From Larus michahellis (taxonomy: Eukaryota > Chordata > Aves > Charadriiformes > Laridae): DNA of 64,000 nt. The notes under the pieces are model-generated. The model was not told the DNA's origin. It ran no database searches and saw only the letters and a list, made by a program, of their open reading frames with translations. Below are positions 1 to 11,953 of the stretch, one piece after another. How positions within the stretch are numbered: position 1 is the stretch's first letter; every line of letters begins with the position of its first letter. A program made the position numbers and the translations under genes. Location: contig NC_133913.1 of the NCBI RefSeq assembly GCF_964199755.1, positions 8,782,201 to 8,846,200 of the forward strand, read 5' to 3'.

Positions 1-1825
1 TTTTGAAAAACCCTAACACTCCAGCTCTGATGTTACAGGGGTGTAAAGTCAGAGAGACCAGTCTTTTGGATTGATGTGATCCTGCCTTTACTTCAGACAA
101 CAAAATGTTTCTCTTCAGTAAAAAACTAAGAGCAATTAACTGTAGCTAACAAGGACTTCGGGGATTAGACTCACTCCTGAGATAAAAAAACTTTCCTAGC
201 TGGTGATTGGCCCTCTCCCCAATTCTCCACAGCCCAGTGCCTCCCCTGGGAGGGACTCAGCTGAGCACAAAGGCCTAGTTAAAACTTAGGAAACTCTAGT
301 GTCTTGGGATGAATGCAGTCAACATCTTGGAAGGAAACTTCATTGCCTTGGGAAAAGGGGACAAGAAGCAAGGGATTTGAGCAAAGGCAGAGGAGGAGAG
401 CTGGAGAAACTGAAAGACAGAGGCAAATTCAAGCTATTTTTAGTATCAATGGGGAAATCCAAGGTCCAAACCCTGCTGTTATCTGCCCTGTGTCTAAAAT
501 GCATCCTGCTCATCAGAGTTTCTCAATGTAGGTCTTCCTGAGACTTGGTCATCTGAACACTGACATGCTGTAGTTAATTCTTGATCTGTCGCAATTCAAA
601 GTCAAAAATAATCTGCTTGTTAGCACAAGAATCATTATCTTGTTTCAGAGCAGACAGGTTAATCCATGCCATCTGTGGTCCAGGAACAGAGAACCATTTT
701 GGGCTTATGACATACTTTCTCACAAACAAAAAAGACCACTTTTCCTTTCTCTCAGTGCAGTATGTATCAGAAATAAGATCTTTAGACACACTATGTGTGA
801 ATGAGAAAGGATCATGATAAGTCACGAACTATCTATTGCTCATCCCTGTACAAATCAAAAATATTTCAGATCAGAAATAAATCTCTGCTTCCTGGTGCTA
901 CTCTCTCAAACAATAGTGAAAAACACTCTTAAGTTTCTTTTGTCAAAGGACCTGATTTTTTTAAAAGAGGATTTTCCCAAGACAGTACATACACCAAAAT
1001 CTGAGCAGCTGTTCGTGATGGGACATTGGGTTGCAGGAGTAAGAATACTACTGGGTAGGACTCACCCCACACTGGATGCTGTGAATGATATACAAGAGTG
1101 ATTCAGGTACCTACAGGAAGGCGTCTGTATCCATTTAGATGCCTCAGGTTATCTGAGACATCTACAGAGTGCTTGGAATTGGAAAGCAGGACGTTTGGGG
1201 AACTACACTTCCCCAGAGCAGAAAGAATTACTCTGGGTTTTTTTAGTGGTTTTGCACCAGTGGGTCAACATGCTAGTCTATACTAGCAAATAAAATGTAT
1301 AAAATCAATTTGAGACCAACTGGCATACTAAAGAACCACATCTCTAAAACTAAAGTCTTTTACACTCTTAAATTAGATATCTACCTCCAAGCCACCTACA
1401 TCTAATGTGTCCTGGAATTTCCGATACCTCTGTCCACATCCAGGCAGCATCTGCCAGAATTTGGGCAGTGCCCTGACTGATTTCAGCTCACTATCAGCAG
1501 ACATGATCAAGAAGCTTATCAGAGAGGGATTACAAGATCTGATTTTAATTTCCTGACATCCAGGGCTACTTTTAGCTGCAACAGAGTCTCTAAAATAGGG
1601 ATTTTGAAAAAAATCTTTCCCTTTTCCTCACCCACTCCGAACGGGAGACCGGTCATTAAAATGGGGTTGATAAAAGGAACGTTTCTAGACCAAACTGTAA
1701 AAGAGCCTACTAGAAATACGTCACAGTAGATGTCCTACATGTTAGCAAACAAATGTTATTGTGAACCCCAGAAGGAATCTGGAAATAGAGTACCTCTGGT
1801 CGATCCCGATGATACTAATTTTAGA
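1..1825. other. No gene recognised
   Basis: Open frames here are short, overlap one another on both strands and show no family resemblance I recognise. Codon content looks random. No CR1 3' block or LTR ends were seen. It is probably ordinary intergenic DNA or repeats too old to recognise by eye. Confidence 0.5.
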
Positions 1826-2000
1826 ATAGTACAATAATTTAGGTTGGAATGGATTTCTGGAGGTTTTCTGCTTGAACTCCTACTCACAGCACAGTGAACT
1901 AGCTCAGGTTGCCCAAAGACCTCTTCAGTAAAGTTTTTAGTATCCCTAAGGACATGTGCATCTCTAGGCACAAGTTCCAATATTTTGAGTGCTAGCAAAA
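1826..2000 (-). mobile_element. CR1 LINE, old 3' fragment
   Basis: Read on the minus strand this ends in a diverged form of the CR1 3' block (around 1838-1862, matching the GGTTGGAA...TTCTGGAGG consensus on the plus strand) and retains the line that usually follows, with the 'caggttgccca' stretch near 1905. There is no clear octamer tail. The high divergence suggests an old insertion. The far boundary is uncertain. Confidence 0.5.
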
Positions 2001-2044
2001 AATATATCATACTGGATTTAATAGCCTGAGAGAGACAAGGCTAT

Positions 2045-2640
2045 TGTCACTGCACGTCCCCAAAGCTGAAGTTGTGTTCCCAGCAGGCACATGAACACAG
2101 AGCACACATATACGCCGCATAGGTAGATACATACACACATGTACATATACATGGCTGGCCACACAGATCACAGACACCCAGAGCAACCACACAGATATAG
2201 CATCAATGGCCTCATCATGCTCCACTCTCTGGCTGAGAAGAATGGAGGTCCACCAGTGAGAGTATGTGTGTGTGTCTGTACACACATGAACAAGGTGTAT
2301 CCCTCCAGCAGTCAGTTTCAGACACTCAATCTGCCCAGTATCTGGCCCTGGTTCCCTGTCTCCCCAGTTGCTGGCATCTAGACATACGTGCCCCTGAGAC
2401 AGCAGTCCTACTCCAGTTGCTGTTACAGACCATCACAAACACACACATGCAGCTGGCCAGGACTCCTCTGGTCCCATAGCTGACCTCCACATGCTCTTGC
2501 CCCTATAGACTCACTGATGTTTTCACACTCAGAGCCCACCAGAACTCCCCTGGTCCCATAGCTGAACCCGGTGTGTCCCACACCACTAAGCAGTGACTTC
2601 TTTTAGTCTGAAAGCCGATCTGGAGATATAGAGTTGCACT
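2045..2640. repeat. CA-rich repeat-like tract with CAGTTGCTGG-type units
   Basis: The tract is rich in CA dinucleotides and has loosely repeated segments. 'ctggtcccatagctga' occurs at about 2468 and again about 80 bp later, and 'cagttgctgg' occurs near 2366. The same vocabulary (cagttgctgg, cagtagctgg, ggccctgg) recurs at 44620-44830, so both are probably copies of one dispersed element, perhaps a diverged LTR. The open frames inside it are low-complexity by-products. Confidence 0.4.
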
Positions 2641-4910
2641 AGAGCCACTTTCCCAGGTAGCCTAGGGCTCGTAAGTTGCTTTTTTGGCAACTTCATCCTC
2701 AAAACCACCTTATTTCGCTCTCCCAGGACCGGATCAAAAACATCAAATGTCCAGCGACTGCTCCCACACCAAAGGTGCCAGGAGGCAAAGCTGTGACTTG
2801 TGCTCCCTGTCCCTTGGCAGTGCTTTCATCGCCCCAAAACCCCTGGGGCTCTGCACTTTCCCGGGGACTTCATCCTCAAAAAAACAGAATTTTTTCCATG
2901 CGTGGGAAATTTTTTTCCCTTTCATCTGCTCTCAGGCAACTCCCCGGGCTGCTGGAAAAAACATGCCACTGAAAGCCAGACAGAAGTGCAGAACTTCAGA
3001 GCTCCCCGTCAAAATATCAGGAGAAAATAGCCCATTACATTCAGTTGCCTCCCATTTTAAACAAGTACAACAAATACCTAACTGCTTCAGTACACCTCGT
3101 AAAATGTATGCCGCAGCTATTTGGCAGTGGCAGTTTAAGCAATGCGAGTCAGTTTGTAAATTATACAATTTCAGCTACTATTGCAGTAGCTTTACCAGGT
3201 AAAGATTGCTCCCAAAATAATGCTTATGAATTGATTCTCAGTTAAACATTATTAGTATTATCAGCTGGTTTAGTTTGGTTTGAATGGAACCCTTTTTCTT
3301 CTATTACATATATCTGTAGGAAGATTCATATTTGAGAATTTCTTTTGATTAATCAAAAGTTGCATTATTACATAAATGTATATGATGGTGGAACTTGTCT
3401 GCAATCAGAAAGAAAATACACCTTGGGCACTAATCACAAGGTAAGAAACTTCCCACTGATAATTTTGGCAGTGTGCTTTCATTTTGGCATTAACTTAGCA
3501 GATACTGGACTGTCTTGTGGAGTCACGCCCACATGGTGAACATGTATAGCAAGAAAGGCAGGCAGTCAGCTCTCTCTGTCCCTGCTGGGATTCCTCTGGG
3601 ATAAGTATTAATCAGTACAGGATTCAGAGCATATGAATGAACAGATTGAAGAAACAAGGGACACCATCTCTGGCAACATGTGAACCAACTGTCCTTGACT
3701 CAGTAGAGGCCTTCACCCAGACAGAATTCCTGAGGGAAAAGCATCCAGGTCTCTGGCTATAAGGAATTCCATGTGTCTCTCCCTGGGACTGGGAATGATG
3801 ATAGCTTCACATGGATGATGTGTGTTTCAGTTGATGTGTTGAGTGACCAGATGGAAGAGCTGTGGAAAGAGGCGAACAGACTGCATTGTTGGGCAGGAGG
3901 AACAGAAGAGCAACAGGGGCTTTCTCAGACCCTGAAAAAACAAGAACTTGAGCCCTATCATACAGGGAAGGAGGGACAGCTAGAGAAAAGTTTGAGCAGT
4001 AATGGAGACTCACATGATGAAAGAGGCTAGAAACTTGTGACTTTTGGCAACAGAATTAAAATTCCTTTACGTGCAGAGCTGCAGTTACAAAACAGGTGTA
4101 ATGTGTTGGATTTATGTGGTTAAAGGCTACTCACCATAAACACAAAGCACAGTTAAAGATTAGGGGAGCAATGATAGACAGAGGAACCCTAGAAACTTAA
4201 TCAGTCAACAGAGAGCACACTGGATTGACTACTCCTAGAGTTACCCAAGGGGTATGAGTAGCTGATTAGCCTGTTGCCCTTGATGTGGAATCCATCAAGC
4301 TGAGTCAAACACAGAAACTTCCTCCAACCTCCATGCAGACTGAAGGGTGTGTAGGACTTATGGGATCAGGAGGAAGAGCATTTTGGTATTGTGGAAAACT
4401 TATTATGCAATGTTCTAAGAGGATTTTATGATGTTTAAGGGAAGGACCAAAGCCAAGGAAAGAGTGGGACCAAGGTGAATTACGGAGGAACATGGGAAAA
4501 TAGAAGGGATAGGGGATAAAGGGGCCAGTGGAGTGTAAACAGCTCACCGGTTAGTATGCTTATCTTACCAAGTCCCGAGCGTAATCACCAGTCTGTCCAA
4601 TCTTCTTATTTAAATTATTCCTAATTATTTACTTGATTGAGAGTGGTTTCTATTTTGAGGTGTTTGACACCAGTGAAGTTCAAGCTGGAGCAGCCAGGAA
4701 AAAGATGAACATGTCTGGGAGCGAGCTACCAGATATACCATAGGCCTTGAGGCTAAATATTGGAGAAATGGAATCTGAGAGCCTGCTGCTAAGGAAACCA
4801 TAGTCCTGGAGCAGCTATCCATTTGCCTCTGTGTGTTCATGCATGTGAACTGGTGCGTGTATGTAACAAGAAGAGGTCTGAGTACAGCAACTAAGTACAG
4901 TACATACTGA
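2641..4910. other. No gene recognised; weak ORF1-like stretch at 3773-4030
   Basis: Mostly unassigned. A small internal near-repeat ('acttcatcctcaaaa') occurs near 2690 and 2868. The plus-strand frame at 3773-4030 (85 codons) has heptad-like hydrophobic spacing (VDVLSDQMEELWKEANRL) that faintly recalls the coiled coil of CR1 ORF1 proteins, but no esterase motif follows and the likeness is too weak for a call. Confidence 0.4.
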
Positions 4911-4914
4911 GGGC

Positions 4915-5035
4915 TGACTAATTGGAAAGCAGCTCTGCAGGGAAAGACCTGGGAATCCTGGGCAACAACAAGCTGACCTGTGATCCAGCAATGTACCCCC
5001 ACAGCAAAAAAGGCCAACATACAATAGGTACACTA
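4915..5035 (+). mobile_element. CR1 LINE fragment (ORF2 3' region)
   Basis: The plus strand matches the CR1 ORF2 segment that normally encodes '[31 protein letters not shown]': 'gaaagcagctctgcagggaaag', then 'aacaacaagctgacc', 'cagcaatgt' and 'aaaaaggccaaca'. It is truncated at both ends and lies against another CR1 of opposite orientation. Confidence 0.7.
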
Positions 5036-5046
5036 TAATATTACTA

Positions 5047-5205
5047 TAGGATAGGATAGGATAGAAATGAATAGAATAGAATAGAATAGAATAGAATAGA
5101 ATAGAATAGAATAGAATAGAATAGAATAGAATAGAATAGAATAGAATATTCCAGTTGGAAAGGACCCACAATGATAATCTAGCTCAACTGCCTGACCACT
5201 TCAGG
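5047..5205 (-). mobile_element. CR1 3' end with an (ATTCT)n pentanucleotide tail
   Basis: On the minus strand a short CR1 3' end (5148-5205) is followed by about 100 bp of ATTCT repeats (AGAAT/TAGAA on plus, 5047-5147). Most CR1s in the window end in octamer ATTCTRTG repeats; this one and the copy at 57151-58050 have the five-base form. It sits inside the ERV internal fragment on its right, so it is younger than that element. Confidence 0.75.
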
Positions 5206-7496
5206 TAGACAACTGTTTAATTTTGTCCGCTTCCAAGGCAGCTATGCCAAAAGCCCACCAGTATCTTTGAGTTCTTGAAATACCCTATCCTGAGCTAGCC
5301 CAAGAATGCACAGAGCCTCTGGGCCACTCACAACAGGACGCTTTTACCACTTATTGCCAGTTAGGCTCATTTCAGCTTCCAGTACAGTTAACTGTTGAGA
5401 CCCCCCATTACTCCAGAAATACAGCTGGGTTCTTCCCCTTTATACTTTGATTGCATTATGGTACACTGTGCACCAGTTTCCACTAGAGCCTTATAATCCT
5501 GTGGATCCAATGTGCCAATCCACATACTCAAGTAAACCTGGTTGTTATTTTCCTCCACCTGGTTGGAGGCAGGGACCCTCTAGTTCTGACTGGAGTATCC
5601 AGCATCAATGAATGGGTTTGTGTGGCTTGCATGGATTCAAATCCCTTCCTTATTATTCACTTCTTGGAAAAACAAATCCAGAGCTCCTCCAAGAGGTTCA
5701 GAAACCCTTCTGCCTTGTGTGGGGAATTGCCCACTAGAAACAGGAGTAGCGATTCAGCAGGAAGATCCCCTAGTCAGGGTTGTTTTTCCTTGCAACTCAT
5801 GTACCTATGCCTGTGTGTTTGAAGTAGGTTCTGTGTCCTACTTCAGCATGTCCTCTCCATGGTCGCAGAAGTAAAGCCACAAGGTACTTCATGGTGTGTA
5901 CTCTCTGTATCCTCTCTCTTGAGCGGGAAAACACTTACTGCTAATAGCTGACATACTTGTCTGTACAGGTGGAGAATAGGACCTGTCCTCTTTAAGTTTC
6001 TGGAACTCCCGGAACAGTTTTTCAAACAGGCTTTTTTCTTCCTTGGACAGTCTTTCCACAGCTGAGATGCAGGTCTGTAGGGAAGTAGAAAGACTTTCTT
6101 CATATTTCAGGAGTTGGTCAGTTGTTGCATCCACTGTTAGTGCTTCTGCATCTCCACAGCTCATTGTTGACAACGTACTGGCATATGATGTTGGTGTGCT
6201 CTGTAGAAACTTCTGCCCTATGCATCGGATACATCATACTTCATCTAGACCCGTGATTAACTGTGTGTCATACAGGTCATGATAAATCAGCTCCAGCACG
6301 GCTAATTCCTTTAGGTACTGGATACCTCTCTCCATGATGGTCCACTTGCCTGGGTGACATATAATATTTTCCTGGAAGGGATAACCTTTCCTTCACAGCT
6401 AACAGAAATTGCCTCCAGAAGTTGAGAGTTTGTGTTCTTTTTCCAATCCCCTTTCAATATCCCTTTCCCTAGACAGAGATCCCATCTGCTTGGCTTCCCT
6501 ACCCTCCAGTTCCAAGCTACTGTCCCCATTATCCCAGCATCAGAGCATCCAGGTGACAATTTGCTCACCTGGATGATGACTGAAATCTTTTTGTATATCT
6601 CGCAGCTCACCCAGGGATAAGGATCGGTTGACTACCTCTGGTTCTTCCTCCTGTTCTCACGATGACCCTGGTTCATCTTCATCCTTTCCTAAGTGCACTG
6701 ATAATTTTGCGTATTTCTTCTTCTGTATAGGGGTGACTGATGTCAGCATGGGTTGATTCTCTGGTCCAGTGTCTGCAGTGCCCTGTTGTGGGGGCTGGAG
6801 TAGCCATAGTGCTCATGGTGGGGGTTGAAGTAGCTGCAACACTTGTCATGGGGGTTGAAGTAGCCGCAGCACTTGTCATAGTGGTTGGAGTAGTCACAAC
6901 ACTCATCGTGGGGGTTGGAGTAGCTGCAGCATTTGTCACAGCGGTTGGAATAGTGTGCCCGCATATGCACAAATGTTTAACCCTAAGTAAGACCAAGAAA
7001 ACACATTGAAAAAACCTAGCAGTAGGAGCATGCTGGTTCCAGAATCCCAAGGGTATTCAAAATTCTTGAATGCTGTTGTAATTAGCCTGGAGAAGGGGAA
7101 CATCCCCCCACAGATTGGTTCTCCGAGGGGAAAAGGTAAAAAGTGTAATTGCTCAAATTTTCTGCTAGAGTCCCGAAGTACTAAGATGCTGACGTTTTGC
7201 CTTGTTCATCATTCTTAATCATTAACAAGTACAGGCACAACACACCCAATTTCATTATAACCTAATCCCACACTACTATGCACAGCAAAACAATAATCTT
7301 GAGCCATTTCCCAGGGATGACAAACAGCATAACAGGGAGCACATACAGCAGGTTACGTGTTTCAAGACCCTGAGAGCAGCATTGTGACTATTAAACCAAT
7401 AAAATGAATGCTTATGACAAATTTTTTCCAACATTCTCTGACCAGGTTTGTCGTTATTGCAACCTGTCATGCCCCATATTGGGCACCAAAAAGGAC
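5206..7496 (-). mobile_element. Endogenous retrovirus internal fragment, ERVL-like, broken
   Basis: This is the minus-strand continuation of the LTR at 7497-7981. The parts, in minus-strand order, are: a primer-binding-site-like stretch just after the LTR (about 7470-7494), a leader, a Thr/Ala/Pro-rich repeat region (about 6740-7000), gag-like sequence (about 5889-6610) and a protease-like segment with an ETGAQC-type motif (about 5400-5560). The CR1 at 5047-5205 marks the left end; no second LTR was found. It is a fossil with many breaks. The protease resembles avian ERVL, but the primer site looks more like a lysine-tRNA type, so the class is tentative. Confidence 0.6.
6740..6965. repeat. 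About 30-bp imperfect tandem repeat in ERV fossil
   Basis: Six or so imperfect units of roughly 30 bp (each containing 'gttggagtagc' or 'gttgaagtagc' plus 'cacttgtcat'-like sequence) give a Thr/Ala/Pro/Met-rich translation on the minus strand. A similar repeat is present in the ERV fragment at 25380-25530, so it seems to belong to the element family. Confidence 0.7.
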
Positions 7497-7981
7497 TGCC
7501 GTGATTTAACCCTCAGCACACAGCCACTTGCTTACCCCCCTCCCCCCTACAAGGGAGAAGAGGGAAGAAAGGATGGGAAAGGAAAGAAACTCATGGTTTG
7601 AGATAAGGACGGTTTAATAGAACAATATCAGAAAAGGAAAAATAACTCTAATAGTAACAATAATAACAATAATAACAATAATAATAACACCAGACACTCT
7701 CAGTGCCCAGTGAATTGGCACCATCCTGATCACTGATCATGGATTCCCACCCCATGGCTAATCTCCATTAATATGCTGATCATGACCTCTATGCTATGGA
7801 GTATTTCATTGGCCCTTCCATTGTTCTGTCTATTCTTCTATGGGAAACTGAAAAAAAAAATAGTCCTTGAATAATGTAAACATCACTTAGCAATAACTAA
7901 ACCCAATAGGTATTATTGACATTCCCTTCACAGCAATAACTAGAAAGAGAAATTAACTCTTTACCATCTGAAACCAGGACA
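7497..7981 (-). mobile_element. LTR of avian endogenous retrovirus (5' LTR of fossil provirus)
   Basis: On the minus strand it starts TGTCCTGGTTTC and ends in ...CGGCA next to a primer-binding-site-like sequence, so it is the 5' LTR of the element to its left. The polyadenylation-side sequence (minus: TATTAAACCGTCC near 7606-7620, then CTCAAACCATGAG) matches the other LTRs of this family at 17259 and 45215. Its ERVL assignment is tentative. It is about 485 bp. Confidence 0.7.
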
Positions 7982-8114
7982 GGGATCAAAAGCATAGCAT
8001 TGCTTTTATAACATAGGTTAAACTGGAGAACCTTATTCTACTGGCAGCTGTGCAGAATAAAGCAGGCCATCTCTAACAGCATCAGACATAGATCTTTAAG
8101 CAACTGATTGAAGA

Positions 8115-8557
8115 AGGGCAACGGAACTGGTGAGGGGTCTAGAGCACAAGTCTTACGAGGAGTGGCTGAGGGAACTGAGATTGTTTAGTCTGGAGAAAAG
8201 GAGGCTGAGGAAAGACCTTATCACTCTTTACGACTACCTGGAAGGAGGTTGTAGAGAGGTGGCTGTTGGTCTCTTCTCCCAAATAACAAGTGATAGGACA
8301 AGAGAAAATGGACTAAGTTGTGCCAGGGGAGGTTTAGGATGGATATTAGGAAAAATTTCTTCACTAAAAGGATTATCAAACATTGGAAGAGGCTGCCCAG
8401 TGAAGCGTTTGAGTCACCATCCCCGGAGGTATTTAAAAGACTGGTAGATGTGGTGGTGAGGGACATGGTTTAGTGATGGACTTGGCAGAGTTAAGTTAAT
8501 GGTTGGACTCAATGATATTAAAGGTCCCTTCAACCTTGATGATTCTATGATTCTAGG
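8115..8557 (+). mobile_element. CR1 LINE, 5'-truncated 3' end
   Basis: The plus strand encodes the last part of CR1 ORF2 ([27 protein letters not shown] from about 8140), followed by the CR1 3' UTR with 'ggttggactcaatgatattaaaggtccc' and a short ATTCTATG repeat at 8539-8557. The reading frame breaks in the terminal part. 5' truncation is typical of CR1. Confidence 0.9.
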
Positions 8558-9445
8558 TCCAAATAGTTAGTTTACATTACAATACACTAAAGCACATCTT
8601 TTCAAATGAACTTCATATTGAAAGTACTTTTCTCTTTACCTTCTCATTGAAGGTAAGTAAAGAAAATAAGGTAAGTAAATATGAAACCGACATATCCATT
8701 CCAGATACCTAAGTTTAGGAAGGTTACTTCTGCTCGGTTTTTGTATGGCACAAACCAGAAACAGAATGTTTCAATTACACAAAGGCAGTGTTTGTATCTG
8801 CTGACTTTCCTTATCCCTTTGAAGCTGATCTGCTGACTTTCCCGATCTTCACCATTCGAAAATAAAAATTTGGAGATTCATCTTAACATAAGTTTATCTA
8901 TCTGACATTATAGAAGTCTAATGTCATATGAGTTTCATTAACACATTTATCTTTCCATTTTCAATGGAAAGAAATCAGTTTCTCTAGTGGCAACATACCT
9001 GATGTTAATATTTGTGTTATGATATGATGAACTGCTTACTTGCACTGCTGGACATCTGTATTGACTCTGCTGAAGTTCTGAGTTCATCAGCCATCTAGAG
9101 TGAAGAAGTGTGCATCATCAAGGAATTTATGACTCCATGCAGATCCAGTCTGAGCTGATATAGAGCATAGTTATCTTATGATACGTAGGATACAAAATAT
9201 ATCCAAAAGAATTATAGAGAGGCCTCTTTTTAAGATCATACTCTGTGGAACAACTCATAATTTAGTGATAAAGCAACAGACCCTCGTTTCCTACCATGAG
9301 AAAGTTCTGATTTGGACACCAAAGCTGATACAGTATGAATGAATAGTTAAACGATTCCAGTAGAGAGCAATTAACCTCTCAAGAACAGATGTTTTTTCAC
9401 TCTCTGGAACATCCAGTGTCTCTCCACTGTTTATAGCTGTTAAGC
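8558..9445. other. No gene recognised
   Basis: AT-rich sequence with no recognisable repeat, gene or long frame. Confidence 0.5.
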
Positions 9446-10240
9446 AATGACAGAATCACACAATAAAGTCAGTTGAAAGGGACCTCCAAATGTCGTTTTG
9501 TCCAATCTCCTATTCAGAGGAGGTTAGAGGAATATGCTCAAAGATTTGTCCATGTTTTGAACATGACTAAGGAGGAAGATCCCACCACCTCTCTGGGAAA
9601 AATGTTCTCGGGTTTTTTGACCCTTTTAATTAAAAAAAGAAAAAGAAAAAGAAAAAGAAAAAGAAAAAGAAAAAAAAGAAAAAGAAAAAGAAAAAGAAAA
9701 AGAAAAAGAAAAAGAAAAAGAAAAAAAAGCACAAAAGCACACACAGCTGCACAAAAAGTAAGCATTTGCTGTTCTTGAACTCCATGAAGTTCTGTCCTCC
9801 AGTGTATTGACTGCTCCCCCCAATTTGGTATAAAATCTGAAAATGTTTAGAGAATTCACTCATCTCATCATTCAGATCATTATTAAAGACATCAAACACC
9901 AGTGACCCCAGTATCAATCGCTAAAGGACACCTCTTGTACCAGACCACCAATTTGATTTTCTACTGCTGATAATAACCCGTAGAAACCAATGGTTAAGCC
10001 AGTTTTCCACTCACTTTATCAACCATTTATCCAGATCATATCTCATCAATTTGGTCATTATGGGTACTATGTTAAAGGCCTTGCAAAAGTGAATTTAAAC
10101 AGAACCAATTGTTCTTCTCTTATCGTCAAAGGCAGATGTCTCATCACAGATGGCAGTAACATTGGTCAGGCATCATTTGTCCTTGGTAAATCTGTGCTGT
10201 TTTTTCCTTCTTGTTCTTAATGTGAAATAAGTATGACAAG
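9446..10240 (-). mobile_element. CR1 LINE, old copy interrupted by a simple repeat
   Basis: In minus orientation the CR1 3' block lies at about 9450-9620 (plus: 'cagttgaaagggacctcca...', 'cccaccacctctctggg'). From about 9790 to 10240 comes reverse-transcriptase-region sequence (plus: 'ttattaaagacatcaaacaccagtgacccc', 'accaatggttaagccagttttccac'). Between them is a GAAAAA simple repeat. The high divergence suggests an old CR1 subfamily. Confidence 0.7.
9632..9728. repeat. (GAAAAA)n simple repeat
   Basis: About 97 bp of near-perfect six-base AAAAAG units, inside an old CR1. It generates artefactual Lys/Arg-rich and Phe-rich frames on the two strands that are not genes. Confidence 0.95.
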
Positions 10241-10589
10241 TGCCTGACTTTTACACAGTATTCTTTTCTTACATTAATTCTGCTAAAAGAAGAGTTTCAA
10301 AGAATAATAAGATAATTTGCAACCCCTCTTCATGGATGTTGACTTGTTTCTTTTCCTGATTCTGCTGTTTGCATTAACTTATGGTCTCAGCCTGGCTTTT
10401 TTAAATGACTCGCAATCATTTGCTTGGCCTTTAGAAGATGTGATGAAGATCAGACCCAAGTTCTCAAAGCTAAATAGCGCAAGCCAATTGCAACTACACT
10501 TTGAGTAGAAGTAATAAGGCATAGGCCAAGACCATTTTTTCCTCATATACACCTGCAACATAAGTCAACACAAAAGAGACAAGGTAAAC

Positions 10590-11953
10590 CATCTCTTAAA
10601 CATGGTGGGGGAAATCACATTACTGGAGTGCTGCAATAGATGGCTATAAACTGTTAAAAGAGACAGGCAAGGAGAGAGGTGTGGGGGCATTGTCCTCTAT
10701 GTAGGAGAATGGATTGCCTGCACAGACCTGTCATTGAAAAACAGTGATGGACAGGTTGAGAGCTTGTGGGTAAAAATTAGGGGCCAAGACAACAAAGAAA
10801 ACCTTGTGATTTGCTACACTCCCCTGACCAAGGGGAGCCAGTTGACAAAGCATTCTTACTTCACCTATGGGATGCATCACACAGTCTCTGATCCTGCTGG
10901 GGGACTTCAATCACCCAGACACCTGCTGGAAAATCAGCACAGCAAGCTGTAAGCAGTCTGGGACTACTGGATTGCATCGAGGATAATATCTTTATCCAAG
11001 TTATAGACAGCACAATCAGAGGAGAAGTGTTACTGGTCCTGCTGAATTTTAGGAGAGCAAACTTCCAATTGTTTAAAGAATTAATGAATGGGAGCCCCTG
11101 GGAAACTGCCATCACAGACAAAGGAGCAGAACAGGGCTGGCAACCCTTTAAGGGCATTTTTCTTAGAGCACAAGAGCTCTTGATTCCCATGTGTAAGAAA
11201 TTGGGCAAAAAAGGCAGAAAGAGATCAGCATGGCTCAATAAGGGCTTCCTGGTCAAACAAAATGTAAGACGGAAACGCACAGGTAGTAGAAACAGGTACA
11301 TGAATCCTGGGAAGAATATATGGATGCTGCCCAGATGTGTAGAGATTGGGTCAGGAAAGCTAAGGCACATTTGGAGTTTAATTTGGAAAGAGATGTGAAG
11401 AACGATAAGAATAGCTTCTACAGGTACATAGGACAGAAAAGGAAGAATAAAGAAAATGTACCCCGCTGGTAAATAAGACAGGAGAGCTGGTGACATGGAG
11501 AAAGCTGAAGTACTCATTTTTTTCCTCACAGTTTTCAATGGTAATCTCTCCTCTTCTCAAGCCCCTGAACCTCAAGGCAGGGACAGGGGGAAGGAAGTTC
11601 CCCCCACTGTAGAAGAATATCAGGTTCATACCACCTGAGGAAAATGAACTTACATAAGTCTATAGGACCTGATGGGATGCATTCCAGGGTTCTGAGGCAA
11701 TCGACTGATAGACAAGGGAAGGACTACGGATGTCATCTACCTGGATGTCTGTAGGTGTTTGCTACAGTCCCCCAGTTTCTTACGTCTAAACTGCATAGAT
11801 ATGGGTTTGACGTATTGACTGTTAGATGGATAAGTGTTTGACATGTTGACTGTTGGATAAGGAATTGGCTGAATGGCCATGTCCAAAGAGTTACAGTCAA
11901 TGGCTCAATGTCCAAGCGGAAATAATTAAAGTGTGGTGTCCCCCAAGGGTAGG
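10590..11953 (+). mobile_element. CR1 LINE remnant (endonuclease and early RT region)
   Basis: Plus strand. Endonuclease similarity runs from about 10625 ('ggctataaactgtt'), through 'cctgctgggggacttcaatcacccagacacctg' (GDFNHPDTC motif, 10895-10925), then the 'FRRANFQLFKELMNGSPWE' linker at about 11045, to the start of the RT region ending in 'gtgtggtgtcccccaaggg' at 11930-11950. Part of the RT is deleted near 11700. A local duplication of 'tgttgactgtt'-like sequence occurs at 11810-11860. It is followed directly by a second CR1. Confidence 0.8.

Noticed and set aside
299-1286. Several 60-95 codon frames at the window start
   Set aside because: Overlapping frames on both strands with no motif, no splice context and no family likeness.
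3773-4030. Possible CR1 ORF1 coiled coil
   Set aside because: Only the spacing of leucines and glutamates resembles ORF1; there are no cysteine pairs and no esterase blocks.
4815-5171. Tyr/Ser/Ile-Leu-rich repeat protein on the minus strand
   Set aside because: It is the translation of an ATTCT tail of a CR1 and has no other coding support.
9473-9917. Lys/Arg-rich and Phe-rich open frames
   Set aside because: They are translations of a GAAAAA simple repeat on the two strands.
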